Counted from the first letter of the stretch, positions 43,737 through 52,539 are shown. The stretch is 64,000 bases of DNA from Ruminococcus flavefaciens 007c (GCF_000571935.1 NZ_ATAX01000015.1:1-64000); one strand, 5' to 3'. Program-made: numbers and translations. The notes: generated by a model from the letters alone, not told the origin.

Positions 43737-45526
43737 TATACTGTTTCGCCTTTTTCTATGCGTTCTGCAAGATCGTTAAGGTAGACCCAACGCTCCATTT
43801 TTTCGGACAGCTGCTGTTCAAGGCTATCCTTTTTATCCGAAAGTTCTTGTAACTTAACATAATCTGATGAATTGGCGGCTATCTCCTTCTCGATATCAGC
43901 AATGGACTGCTCGAGCTGAGCAATATCATCGTCTATAGTTTCATACTCTCGCTGCTCCTTGAATGAAAAACGCAGCTTCGTCTTGCCTGTATATACTCTC
44001 TCCTTCTTGACAGCCTTCTTCGCTGCCTTTTCGGGCTCTGTCCTGTTCTGCGCGGACTTTTCCGCATAATCGGAATAATTTCCCATATATCTTATGCACT
44101 GTCCGTCCCTGAACTCGAATATCTCATCTGCCATCTTGTCAAGGAAGTACCTGTCATGGGAAACTGCAATAACTGCACCGCGGAAGTCCTCAAGGTAATC
44201 CTCAAGTATGGTAAGAGTAGCAATGTCCAGGTCGTTGGTAGGCTCGTCCAGAAGCAGTATATTCGGTGCCGTCATAAGTATTTTCAGCAGATACAGCCTC
44301 TTTCTCTCACCGCCCGAGAGCTTCTCTATCCTGTTCCACTGAAGCTCGGGAGTAAAAAGGAACCTCTCCAGCATCTGTGCCGCTGAAACCGTACCGTCGG
44401 GAGTCTGCACCCTTTCGGCAGTCTCCTTTATGTAGTCGATAACTCTCTGTCCAGGATCCATCGACTCACATTCCTGCGAGAAATAGCTTATATTTACCGT
44501 ATCTCCAAGCACTATCCTGCCCGAATCGGGAGACGTTTCTCCCATTATCATTTCAAGGAAGGTGCTCTTTCCTGCGCCGTTATGTCCGACTATGCCTATC
44601 CTTGCATCACGGGACACGACATACGAAAAGCCGCTGATGAGCTGCTTTCCGTCTATGGATTTGCTGATATCCTCTATCTCTATAGTCTTTTTGCCGAGAC
44701 GCGAAGACACAGACTGTAATTTAAGCTTTTCTGCTTCAACGGGTATCTCTCTGTCCCTGAGAGCTTCAAATCGCTCTATTCTGTCCTTTGACTTGGTACC
44801 TCTTGCACGGGCTCCCCTGCTGATCCACTCAAGTTCACGGCGATAAACAGACCTGTTTCTGCGCTCGGCGGCAGCCTCGTCTATCTCACGCTGAGCCTTA
44901 ACGGCAAGATAATCGCTGTAATTGCCCTCATTGACATACAGGCTGCCCATGTCCACCTCTGCTATCCTTCCGCATATCTTATTGAGGAAGTATCTGTCAT
45001 GAGTTACCATTACAATGGCGCCGCGGTACTTCATAAGCAGATCTTCAAGAAGCTGTGCTGTCTCATTGTCGATATGGTTCGTAGGCTCGTCAAGAAGAAG
45101 TACATCACTGGGCTGAACCAGTGCTGCGGCAATTCCCGCACGGCGCTTCTCGCCTCCCGAAAGAGTGCTTATATCTCTTTCATAGTCTGTTACTCCGAGC
45201 TTTGCAAGAATGGACTTTGCCTCGTATTCCTTTGCTTCCTTCAGATCGTCCGGAAGATGTGCGAGCACCTGTGAAAGTATACTGCCTCTTTCGTCAAATT
45301 CGGGTATCTGCGGAAGATAGGATATTCTTATGCCTCCTGTTCTGATGATCTCGCCGCTGTCGGGACGCTCCGCACCTGCAAGTATCCTCAGCAGAGTTGA
45401 CTTGCCCGTTCCGTTTATTCCGATTATACCGACCTTGTCCCCTTCATTGAGATAGAAGGACACATTGTCGAGAACCTTTCTTTCCATGTAAGTCTTGGAT
45501 ATATTCTGAGCTGTAAGCAGGATCAA
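43736..45526 (-). CDS. ABC-F family ATPase (Uup-like)
   Basis: The 596-residue cytoplasmic protein has two ABC domains without membrane segments: Walker A GINGTGKSTLL near residue 37 and GHNGAGKSTFL near residue 320, signature LSGGEKRR and LSGGERKR, Walker B LLLDEPTNHID and LLLDEPTNDLD. The linker WISRGARARGTKSKDR and the C-terminal coiled coil (about 530-596) are typical of the Uup group, which acts on ribosomes or branched DNA; antibiotic protection cannot be claimed. The start is TTG at 45526 with GGAG ten bases upstream. Confidence 0.9.
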   Translation of the reverse strand: MILLTAQNISKTYMERKVLDNVSFYLNEGDKVGIIGINGTGKSTLLRILAGAERPDSGEIIRTGGIRISYLPQIPEFDERGSILSQVLAHLPDDLKEAKEYEAKSILAKLGVTDYERDISTLSGGEKRRAGIAAALVQPSDVLLLDEPTNHIDNETAQLLEDLLMKYRGAIVMVTHDRYFLNKICGRIAEVDMGSLYVNEGNYSDYLAVKAQREIDEAAAERRNRSVYRRELEWISRGARARGTKSKDRIERFEALRDREIPVEAEKLKLQSVSSRLGKKTIEIEDISKSIDGKQLISGFSYVVSRDARIGIVGHNGAGKSTFLEMIMGETSPDSGRIVLGDTVNISYFSQECESMDPGQRVIDYIKETAERVQTPDGTVSAAQMLERFLFTPELQWNRIEKLSGGERKRLYLLKILMTAPNILLLDEPTNDLDIATLTILEDYLEDFRGAVIAVSHDRYFLDKMADEIFEFRDGQCIRYMGNYSDYAEKSAQNRTEPEKAAKKAVKKERVYTGKTKLRFSFKEQREYETIDDDIAQLEQSIADIEKEIAANSSDYVKLQELSDKKDSLEQQLSEKMERWVYLNDLAERIEKGETV

Positions 45527-45606
45527 CTATCAATCACTCCCCGGCATAAATATAAATATGCTGATAAAAACTAACGCCCCACTTTAAGTGAGGCGCAAAA
45601 ATACAG

Positions 45607-45621
45607 CGGGTACTTCCCGCC
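45607..45621 (-). terminator. intrinsic terminator of tRNA-Arg
   Basis: A 5-bp GC stem (GCGGG 45607-45611 with CCCGC 45617-45621), then on the minus strand a T run at plus 45597-45602, directly after the tRNA 3' end. Confidence 0.6.
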
Positions 45622-45698
45622 TGGCGTCCCAAAGAGGAGTCGAACCTCCGGCCTACTGCTTAGGAGGCAGTCGCTCTATCCTACTGAGCTATTGGGAC
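45622..45698 (-). tRNA. tRNA-Arg (CCT anticodon)
   Basis: On the minus strand a full cloverleaf can be drawn: acceptor GTCCCAA pairing with TTGGGAC, D-arm GCTCAGTAGGATAGAGC, anticodon loop CTCCTAA in an ACTGC/GCAGT stem (anticodon CCT, reading AGG), T-arm with GGTTCGACTCC, discriminator G and an encoded CCA end at 45622-45624. It has its own promoter and terminator. Confidence 0.95.
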
Positions 45699-45712
45699 AC
45701 ATTACAAAATAT

Positions 45713-45741
45713 ATTTTACCACATATTTCTCCTCATTGCAA
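45713..45741 (-). promoter_or_regulatory. promoter of tRNA-Arg
   Basis: On the minus strand TTGCAA (45736-45741), 17-base spacer, TAAAAT (45713-45718), about 15 bases before the tRNA 5' end. Confidence 0.55.
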
Positions 45742-45882
45742 GACTTGAAATATAATTTTATTATTTTACATAATACCGTAAGGTTCATACGCATATTTTT
45801 TCATAGATTTTAACATCCCGCAGCCCTGCTCGGAAGTGAGGGATACTTCTTCATATCTTCTTTTCTGTAACCTTTTTTTAAC

Positions 45883-45911
45883 TTGACACTGTATATGCCC
45901 TGTGCTATAAT
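45883..45911 (+). promoter_or_regulatory. consensus promoter of the B12 capture operon
   Basis: TTGACA (45883-45888), 17-base spacer, TATAAT (45906-45911): a perfect sigma-A promoter. Transcription should start near 45918, immediately before the riboswitch. Confidence 0.9.
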
Positions 45912-45924
45912 GTACTTGTAAAAT

Positions 45925-46033
45925 TGCAGTCTGAAACTGAGGGAAGCACGGTGAAAATCCGTCACAGCAGTCACTACCGTAAAGTCGGATCGCTCGTCAG
46001 ACAATGCAGGTGATAAACGTTTTCGGGCAGTGG
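45925..46033 (+). ncRNA. cobalamin riboswitch
   Basis: The conserved core is visible in order: GGGAAGCACGGTG (45950-45962), AAAATCC-like joining segment, CACAGCAGTCACTACCGTAA (the GC..CACUGURA region), and the B12-box-like GTCAGACAATGCAGG (45996-46010), closing with GGGCAGT near 46025. It binds adenosylcobalamin or a related corrinoid and controls the downstream operon. It is followed by a hairpin at 46053-46071 and by an intrinsic terminator at 46083-46111, so control is probably by transcription termination. Ends are approximate. Confidence 0.88.
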
Positions 46034-46082
46034 AGAACGTATGCCGACGATAGCTTCGTATTTTCCGAAGCCGTTTTGCTGC

Positions 46083-46111
46083 GCTTTTCTGCACTGCGGA
46101 AAAGCTTTTTT
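46083..46111 (+). terminator. riboswitch-controlled intrinsic terminator
   Basis: A 10-bp stem with one G-T pair, GCTTTTCTGC (46083-46092) with GCGGAAAAGC (46096-46105), three-base loop, and T6 (46106-46111), located between the riboswitch and the ribosome-binding site (AAAGGAG, 46131-46137). Confidence 0.8.
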
Positions 46112-46145
46112 GTTGCCTGCAATCTAACAAAAAGGAGTAGGTTAT

Positions 46146-47069
46146 ATGAAAAAATCAATCGCTATGGCAGCTGCTATGCTCATTTCCTTCTCAGCAGTCT
46201 GTATGAACGCATCCGCAGAGGATACTCAGGTCTATGTTACAATATCCGATGATGCAAAGAAGCTTGTGCTTGCTCAGGAACCCATAAGTGTTACCGATAT
46301 TGACAACGACGGCAAGCTCACCATCAATGACGCTCTTTATACTACCCATGAGAATAAATTCGAGGGCGGCGCCGCAGCAGGCTATAAGACCATCGAGAAA
46401 GAATTCGGTCCTATGATCGATAAGCTCTGGGGCATCGAAAACGGCGGCAGCTACGGCTATTACGTAAACGACAAGTACTCTGGCGGTCTCTTAGATGAGA
46501 TCAAGGACGGAGACGTTCTTGAAGCTTTTGTATACCCCGATCCAAAGGATTACAACTATTTCTACAGCTTCTTCGATGCAAAGAAAGGCGAGGACACCGA
46601 ACCAAATAAGGAAGTTACTCTTACGCTCTCCTATTACACCTTCAATCCCGATTACTCACTGAAAACAAATCTCCTTGAAGGCGCAAAGCTCACAGTAAAC
46701 GGCAAGGAGACCGACGCTGTTACCGACGCTGAGGGCAAGGCAACACTTACTCTCACCGAGCCCGGAAAGAACGTTATCAGCGCTGTATCAGACAATGTAA
46801 ATATAGTTCCTCCTACATACGTTATCAACGTAAACGGCGAGATTGAGACAACAACCACAACAACTACCACCACATCTGCTGTATCAACTACTTCCACTAC
46901 TGCCGCAGCTTCAACCACTGCTTCGGCAAAGAGCAATGTAAAGGCTACCACAACAGCTTCTAAGGGCAATTCTCCCAAGACAGGCGATTCAGGCGCAACT
47001 GTAGCCGTATTCGCACTGGGTGCTGCTGTTGCAGTTTCCTTCGCTCTCAGACGCAGAAATGAGGAATAA
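46146..47069 (+). CDS. surface protein with transcobalamin-beta-like (DUF4430-like) domain and sortase-type tail
   Basis: The 307-residue precursor has a signal peptide (to about residue 24), a DIDNDGKLTINDAL segment near residue 47, and a DUF4430-like domain to about 142 with the YGYYVNDKYSGG and IKDGDVLEAFVYPD signature. This domain also forms the C-terminal half of animal transcobalamin and intrinsic factor. An Ig-like domain (about 150-235), a Thr-rich stretch and SPKTGD, a helix and RRRNEE follow, close to a sortase LPxTG signal. I infer a wall-attached corrinoid-binding protein. It is the first gene behind the cobalamin riboswitch and overlaps the next gene by 11 bases. Confidence 0.8.
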   Translation: MKKSIAMAAAMLISFSAVCMNASAEDTQVYVTISDDAKKLVLAQEPISVTDIDNDGKLTINDALYTTHENKFEGGAAAGYKTIEKEFGPMIDKLWGIENGGSYGYYVNDKYSGGLLDEIKDGDVLEAFVYPDPKDYNYFYSFFDAKKGEDTEPNKEVTLTLSYYTFNPDYSLKTNLLEGAKLTVNGKETDAVTDAEGKATLTLTEPGKNVISAVSDNVNIVPPTYVINVNGEIETTTTTTTTTSAVSTTSTTAAASTTASAKSNVKATTTASKGNSPKTGDSGATVAVFALGAAVAVSFALRRRNEE

Positions 47070-48903
47070 GGTACTCTCAGGACTTCTGTGCGTACTGCTG
47101 ACATTTTTACTTACGCCGTGCCTTGTCCCTTTTAAGGCGGCGTGCCGAGACTATACCGTCGATGAGGTCAATGACCTTATCGGCGGTATAGTTGATTATA
47201 AGCTAAGTCAGGCAGGTGCAGGAAGCGTAGAAGAATGGCTCAGCGGCGAAATTGCTGCAGGTGCAGGTTCCACAACCGACTGGTACGCTATCACTCTCAG
47301 TCAGTGCGGATATACTGATATGTCTGCCTATGAGCACTCCCTGCTGAACTATCTCGGCAGCAACAATGTACTCAATGCATCCACAAGAGAAAAATATGCT
47401 CTTGCTCTCTGTGCCGCAGGCAGCAGAAACAGCTATATCTCAGATATACTGGACGGCTCAATAGGTCAGCAGGGCATGATGAGCTGGATATACGGCCTGC
47501 ATATCCTCAACAACGGATATACCTGCTCGAAGTATACCGCGGACGGTGTAGTTGATACCTTGCTTTCAATGCAGTACGACGACGGTGGATGGGCTCTTTT
47601 CGGTGACTACGGCGACATAGACGTAACGGCAATGACAGTTCAGGCTCTGGCTCCGTATTACAGCCAGAGAGGCGATGTGGAAAACTCCGTGGACAGAGCT
47701 CTCAACTTTCTTTCCGAGAGACAAAAGGAGGACGGCGGCTATGAAAGCTTCGGCAATCCCAATCCCGAAAGTGCATCTCAGGTACTTGTCGCAGTCTCTG
47801 CACTAGGTATAGACTGCCGTTACGATGACAGGTTCATAAAGGACGGCAATAACCTTATAGACGGTATCACATTATACAGACTTGATGACGGAAGCTTCTC
47901 ACATATCCGCGGAGGAAGTTCAAACCCAACTGCCACGATACAGGCTTATTACTCACTTGTAGCATTCAGGCGCATGACCGAGGGCAGGTCTCCCCTGCTT
48001 ATCCTCGATAACAGGCAGCCTCTGGAAACACCTCAGCAGGGCCATGAAGCCGTTAATCAGGGCGGCTCCAATAACAGCGGGAACACTGTCACTTCTGCTG
48101 CAAGCCTGGTGACAACTGCCGCTTCTTCTGCTGTCACGGGAAAGAGCACCACCTCAAGGACAACCGCTCTGACCACTGTTTCAAAGCGCTCTCAAGGTAC
48201 ATCTGCCGCCACGGTCACTTCATTGACTATAGCTACATCGGCAACGGCCACAGTTCTTTATAAAACAGACGGCGAAAATGATACGTCGGAAACCTCCCGC
48301 GGCGGCTACAAGCCCGCTGCTGTACTCATAATAATCGGTTCTGCGGCCGTTTTAGCTCTAATACTGTTTATACTTGGCAAGCGCAGCTATAAGAATTTCA
48401 TATTCCTTGGAATTGCTGCGGGAGCTGTAATAGCTGTTGTACTTCTGACGGATATAAAGTCCACCGAAGAGTATTACAGCGGTGAAAAAAAGCGCAAGGA
48501 GAATGCCATAGGCTCCGTCACTATGGAAATACGCTGCGATACTATCGCAGGCAAGTCCGACTCGGAGCATATCCCTGCCGACGGCGTTATTCTTCCGCCT
48601 GTTGCTTTTGATATCGAGGTCGGAGATACTGTATTTGACATACTTACGGAAGCTGCCCAGACCTACGGCATACAGATTGAAAACAAAGGCAGTGCAGGCA
48701 GTGCTCACGGAATGGTCTACATTTCTGGAATAAACTACATCTACGAATTCGATTTCGGCGACCTTTCGGGCTGGGTATACCATGTGAACGGCATTACTCC
48801 CTCAAAGAGCTGCGGCGAGTATGAGCTTTCGGACGGTGACAGGATAGAATGGCTCTACACCTGTGAAATAGGTCACGATCTTAACGAGGTATATGAAGAA
48901 TGA
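47059..48903 (+). CDS. transcobalamin-like membrane protein: alpha-toroid repeats plus DUF4430-like domain
   Basis: The 614-residue protein has a signal or anchor (about 8-25), then an all-helical repeat region (about 32-330) with the alpha6/alpha6 toroid motifs QYDDGGWALFG, DVTAMTVQALAPYY, QKEDGGYESFG and DDGSFSHIRGG, as in terpene-cyclase/prenyltransferase folds and the alpha domain of transcobalamin. A Ser/Thr-rich linker (about 333-408), two membrane helices (about 418-455) and a C-terminal DUF4430-like domain (about 490-610, FDIEVGDTVFDIL, GWVYHVNGITPSKSCGEYELSDGDRIEWLY) follow. The two domains match the two halves of human intrinsic factor. ATG 47059 overlaps the previous stop; B12 binding is inferred. 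Confidence 0.8.
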   Translation: MRNKVLSGLLCVLLTFLLTPCLVPFKAACRDYTVDEVNDLIGGIVDYKLSQAGAGSVEEWLSGEIAAGAGSTTDWYAITLSQCGYTDMSAYEHSLLNYLGSNNVLNASTREKYALALCAAGSRNSYISDILDGSIGQQGMMSWIYGLHILNNGYTCSKYTADGVVDTLLSMQYDDGGWALFGDYGDIDVTAMTVQALAPYYSQRGDVENSVDRALNFLSERQKEDGGYESFGNPNPESASQVLVAVSALGIDCRYDDRFIKDGNNLIDGITLYRLDDGSFSHIRGGSSNPTATIQAYYSLVAFRRMTEGRSPLLILDNRQPLETPQQGHEAVNQGGSNNSGNTVTSAASLVTTAASSAVTGKSTTSRTTALTTVSKRSQGTSAATVTSLTIATSATATVLYKTDGENDTSETSRGGYKPAAVLIIIGSAAVLALILFILGKRSYKNFIFLGIAAGAVIAVVLLTDIKSTEEYYSGEKKRKENAIGSVTMEIRCDTIAGKSDSEHIPADGVILPPVAFDIEVGDTVFDILTEAAQTYGIQIENKGSAGSAHGMVYISGINYIYEFDFGDLSGWVYHVNGITPSKSCGEYELSDGDRIEWLYTCEIGHDLNEVYEE

Positions 48904-49778
48904 GAAGCTTTTCCGAATACAATCCCATAGTCACTGCGATATGGTTTTTCTGTGTAACAGGTATAGCCATGTTCTGCAATTATCCCGTGCTCATGCTCAT
49001 ATCCCTTGCAGGAGCCATTGTTTTCTTTATAATGCGCAATGGTCTGTCCCACGGCAAGACCCACCTTTTTTTCTGGATACTCTTTGCCGTACTTGCTCTG
49101 GCAAATCCACTTGTATCACATAACGGCAAGACCGTACTGTTTGTGATGAACCACAATCCCGTTACTCTTGAAGCTACGCTCTACGGCCTCAATTCGGCAG
49201 TTATGATAATCGGCGTGCTCTACTGGTTCCGCTCCTTCACGCAGATAATGACAAGCGAGAAGCTACTGTACATCACGGGAGCACTTTCTCCAAAGCTGTC
49301 TCTGATTCTTTCGATGGCACTGAGGTATGTGCCGCTTTTCAGCAGACAGTCCGCAAAGATAAGCTCCGCGCAGAAAGCCATGGGGCTCTTCTCCGATGAC
49401 AATATAATCGATGATTTAAAAGGAAAATCAAGGATATTTTCCATAATGGTCACCTGGGCTCTGGAAAACGGGATAATCACCGCTGACAGCATGGAAGCAA
49501 GAGGCTACGGCACAGGCAGACGCAGTCAGATGAGAAGATTCGGTTTCAGAGGAGCGGATATTGCTCTCCTGATCGCTTCACTGTTACTTTTCGGCATTAC
49601 TGCTGCCGCAGTGGGAACGGATTCGCTCAGCTTTGAGTTTTATCCCGCGTTAAACGCAGGCGCTCCCGATACTCTCGGAATACTCGGTATAATTTCCTAT
49701 GGTCTGCTCATAATCCTTCCCATGATAATAGAAACGGAGGTGAACCTCAGATGGAAATACTTGCGGTCAGGGATCTGA
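48900..49778 (+). CDS. ECF transporter T component
   Basis: The 292-residue membrane protein has about six hydrophobic segments and the EcfT signature with ADSMEARGYGTGRR near residue 199, plus a preceding ALRYVPLF segment near residue 140 and a long cytoplasmic loop. EcfT couples the two ATPases to the S component. ATGA overlap with the previous gene and a 28-base overlap with the next support co-translation. By position it is the T subunit of a cobalamin ECF system (CbrV type). Confidence 0.9.
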   Translation: MRSFSEYNPIVTAIWFFCVTGIAMFCNYPVLMLISLAGAIVFFIMRNGLSHGKTHLFFWILFAVLALANPLVSHNGKTVLFVMNHNPVTLEATLYGLNSAVMIIGVLYWFRSFTQIMTSEKLLYITGALSPKLSLILSMALRYVPLFSRQSAKISSAQKAMGLFSDDNIIDDLKGKSRIFSIMVTWALENGIITADSMEARGYGTGRRSQMRRFGFRGADIALLIASLLLFGITAAAVGTDSLSFEFYPALNAGAPDTLGILGIISYGLLIILPMIIETEVNLRWKYLRSGI

Positions 49779-51379
49779 GCTTCACTTATCCTCAGTGCAG
49801 CTCAGCTGCCGTGAAAAATGTATCATTCACTCTTGAGCGCGGCGACTTCGCCGTGCTCTGCGGTGCTACGGGAAGCGGCAAATCTACCTTTCTGCGTATG
49901 CTCAAACGTGAGTTGACACCCCTTGGAGAAAAAAAAGGCAGTATTATATTCTGCGGCACGGAACTGTCTCAGCTCAGTGACAGGAAGGCTGCCTCGGAAG
50001 TTGGCTTCGTCATGCAGAATCCGGAACAGCAGATAGTCACCGATAAGGTGTGGCATGAGCTTGCTTTCGGTCTTGAGAATATGGGAACACCCCCTGACGA
50101 GATCAGCAGACGTATTGCGGAAATGGCAAGCTATTTCGGCATCGGAGACTGGTACGACAAGGATACGGCACAGCTCTCGGGCGGTCAGAAGCAGCTTCTC
50201 AATCTTGCTTCCGTACTGGTAATGCAGCCAAAGCTTCTTATTCTCGACGAGCCTACAGCTCAGCTTGATCCCATAGCAGCTGCGGACTTCATATCAACTG
50301 TCAGACGGCTGGCAGACGATTTCTCCATCACAGTCATAATGGCAGAACACCGCCTGGAAGAAGTTGTCCCCATATGCGACAGGCTTCTTGTAATGGAGCA
50401 GGGACAGCTTATAGCTTCGGCTCCTCCAGCGGAGGTCATTGCAGCTCTCAAAAGCAGGGAGGATATCCTCTGCGGAATGCCTGCAGCCTCACGCTTATAT
50501 GCAAGGCTTGGCATAGGCGGGGCCTGTCCGCTGACTGTCCGTGAAGGAAGAGCCTTCATTGAAAATAATTACAGCAACAGATCTCCTCAGCTTCAGCAGG
50601 ACGAATACACGCATAAAAGCAATGCTGCACTGGAGTTCGGCGACGTATACTTCCGATACGAGCGCAGCGGCAGGGATATACTCTGCGGTCTGAGTCTCAG
50701 GATATATGAAAACGAGCTTTTCTGTATACTCGGCGGAAACGGCTCGGGCAAGACCACCGCTCTTTCCGCGGCAGCAGGACTTCTCAGAGCTTACAGCGGC
50801 AGAATAAAGGTGTTCGGGAAAAAGCTGAAGGACTACAGGAACCGCTCCCTCTATAAGGAGTGTCTTGCAATGCTCCCACAGGATGTTCAGACTGTATTCC
50901 TGAAGAGTACTGTCCGTGAGGATCTGAAGGAATGCGGGGCAGATTTATCCGTGCTCCCCTACGATATATCACATCTTCTTGACAAGCATCCATACGATCT
51001 TTCGGGAGGAGAACAGCAGCTTGCAGCTCTTGCAAAGGTACTCGCTGCAAAGCCTAAGCTTCTTCTTCTGGACGAACCAACAAAAGGACTTGACGCTGCG
51101 GCGAAACAGACTATGATGACAGTACTGCGCGGTCTGAAGGAAAAAGGCGTGACTGTTGTTATTGTCACCCACGATGTGGAATTTGCGGCTGCCTGTGCTG
51201 ACAGATGCGCTATGTTCTTCGGCGGAAGAATAGCCTCCGTTGGTACACCGCATGAGTTCTTTCCGCAGAACAGCTTCTACACCACAGCTGTCAGCCGCAT
51301 GACAAGAGGCTTCTACGACGGTGCAGTCACCCTTGAAGACGCTGCGGAGCTTTGCCGTATCAATGGCAGAAGGGAGTGA
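49751..51379 (+). CDS. ECF transporter fused double ATPase
   Basis: A 542-residue fusion of two ABC ATPases, the usual EcfA1 and EcfA2. Domain 1 has Walker A GATGSGKSTFL near residue 37, a Q-loop VMQNPEQQI near residue 86, LSGGQKQ near residue 143 and LILDEPTAQLDP; domain 2 has GGNGSGKTTAL near residue 328, DLSGGEQQ near residue 416 and LLLDEPTKGLDA. The Q-loop and D-loop forms are those of EcfA proteins. The fusion fixes one copy of each in the complex. It lies directly between the T and S genes. Confidence 0.92.
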   Translation: MEILAVRDLSFTYPQCSSAAVKNVSFTLERGDFAVLCGATGSGKSTFLRMLKRELTPLGEKKGSIIFCGTELSQLSDRKAASEVGFVMQNPEQQIVTDKVWHELAFGLENMGTPPDEISRRIAEMASYFGIGDWYDKDTAQLSGGQKQLLNLASVLVMQPKLLILDEPTAQLDPIAAADFISTVRRLADDFSITVIMAEHRLEEVVPICDRLLVMEQGQLIASAPPAEVIAALKSREDILCGMPAASRLYARLGIGGACPLTVREGRAFIENNYSNRSPQLQQDEYTHKSNAALEFGDVYFRYERSGRDILCGLSLRIYENELFCILGGNGSGKTTALSAAAGLLRAYSGRIKVFGKKLKDYRNRSLYKECLAMLPQDVQTVFLKSTVREDLKECGADLSVLPYDISHLLDKHPYDLSGGEQQLAALAKVLAAKPKLLLLDEPTKGLDAAAKQTMMTVLRGLKEKGVTVVIVTHDVEFAAACADRCAMFFGGRIASVGTPHEFFPQNSFYTTAVSRMTRGFYDGAVTLEDAAELCRINGRRE

Positions 51380-51383
51380 GACT

Positions 51384-52070
51384 ATGCTCCTTATAAAGAA
51401 TAAATGCCTGAGAAGCTTCATAAGGATATTCGTTCCTTTTATACTTATACCCGTGATAACCGTTGCGGGAGCTCTCGCCTTTGACGAGAAAAAGCATATA
51501 ATCATCGCCCTTGCAGTGGCTGTATCGGCTCTTCTGCTCTTTGCGGCAGGCTTTGAGAAGAAGTCCACAGGCACAAGACGCATGGTGATAGTCGCTGTAA
51601 TGGTGGCTCTCAGCTTTGCAGGAAGATTCATTCCATTCTTAAAGCCCATTGCTGCACTGACCATTATAACTGCCCTTTATCTCGGCGGTGAGGCAGGCTT
51701 CCTTGTGGGAGCTCTTTCCGCTGTACTTTCAAATTTCTACTTCGGACAGGGACCGTGGACTGCCTTCCAGATGCTGGCATGGGGACTGATCGGTCTTTTC
51801 GCCGGGATACTCTCGGAAAAGCTTCTCGGAAGCCGTCCCCTGCTGCTGTTGTACGGGGCACTCACAGGCATAGCCTACTCATTCATCATGGATATATGGA
51901 CAGTTCTGTGGTATAATCAGGGCTTTGACATAAAGCTCTATCTGGCGGCCCTTGTTTCCGCTGTCCCCTATACTGTATCCTACGCAGTATCAAATGTGCT
52001 GTTCCTGTTCCTGCTTGCAAAGCCCTTCGGAGAGAAGCTTTCACGTATAAAGATCAAATACGGAGTATGA
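51384..52070 (+). CDS. ECF transporter S component, probable cobalamin-specific (CbrT-like)
   Basis: The 228-residue protein is almost wholly membrane-embedded (six helices), with an N-terminal basic patch, the motif RRMVIVAVMVALSFAGRF near residue 68 with the AxxxA-type small residues that contact EcfT, and GEAGFLVGALSAVLSNFYFGQGPWTAFQMLAWG near residue 104. This matches ECF S components of the CbrT/unassigned type. Cobalamin as substrate rests on the riboswitch and on the two transcobalamin-like proteins. AGGGAG lies seven bases before ATG 51384; the open frame upstream belongs to the ATPase gene. Confidence 0.82.
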   Translation: MLLIKNKCLRSFIRIFVPFILIPVITVAGALAFDEKKHIIIALAVAVSALLLFAAGFEKKSTGTRRMVIVAVMVALSFAGRFIPFLKPIAALTIITALYLGGEAGFLVGALSAVLSNFYFGQGPWTAFQMLAWGLIGLFAGILSEKLLGSRPLLLLYGALTGIAYSFIMDIWTVLWYNQGFDIKLYLAALVSAVPYTVSYAVSNVLFLFLLAKPFGEKLSRIKIKYGV

Positions 52071-52097
52071 GCACTCCCCTTAATGAAAGGAAAATCT

Positions 52098-52502
52098 ATG
52101 AACGACTGTATATTCTGTAAGATCGCAGATAAGACAATCCCCTCAATGACTGTTTACGAGGACAAAAATACTCTTGTCTTCATGGACACTGCCATGGACG
52201 TTGACGGACATATTCTGGTCATCCCCAGAGTTCACGCCAAAAACATCCTTGACTGTGATGAAGAGACCCTTTCTCATCTTATGAGTACCGTAAAAAAGAT
52301 ATCACGGCATCTTGTGAACAGCTGCGGCTACGAGGGCGTCAATCTGCTCAATGCCAGCGGAGAAAGCGCAGGACAGTCCGTCGGTCATTTCCATATACAT
52401 ATTGTCCCCCGAAAAAAAGGCGACAATATTGACGCATGGCCGCATTTCAACGGAGCTGAGCATGATACTAAAGAGATGTTCCGAAAACTGGTAATAAAGT
52501 GA
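52098..52502 (+). CDS. HIT family nucleotide-binding protein
   Basis: The 134-residue protein has the CIFCKI zinc/entry segment at residues 4-9, DGHILVIPRVH near residue 35 and the active-site HFHIHIVPR near residue 97 (HxHxH). HIT proteins hydrolyse AMP conjugates such as Ap4A or adenosine phosphoramidates. It lies 27 bases after the S-component gene and is probably on the same transcript by read-through, with a terminator after it; a link to B12 is not evident. AAAGGA precedes ATG 52098. Confidence 0.93.
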   Translation: MNDCIFCKIADKTIPSMTVYEDKNTLVFMDTAMDVDGHILVIPRVHAKNILDCDEETLSHLMSTVKKISRHLVNSCGYEGVNLLNASGESAGQSVGHFHIHIVPRKKGDNIDAWPHFNGAEHDTKEMFRKLVIK

Positions 52503-52510
52503 ATAAAAGC

Positions 52511-52539
52511 AAAGGACGGATGAGCATCCGTCCTTTTTT
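52511..52539 (+). terminator. intrinsic terminator closing the B12 capture operon
   Basis: A perfect 11-bp stem (AAAGGACGGAT 52511-52521 with ATCCGTCCTTT 52526-52536), GAGC loop, T run to 52539. Confidence 0.9.

Noticed and set aside
43736..45526. ABC-F protein as an antibiotic-resistance (ribosome protection) factor
   Set aside because: The linker and C-terminal coiled coil fit the housekeeping Uup group; no resistance-type context or regulatory leader is seen.
45796..45880. Minus-strand open frame (45810-46130) overlapping the cobalamin riboswitch
   Set aside because: It runs antisense through the conserved riboswitch and promoter, so it is not a gene.
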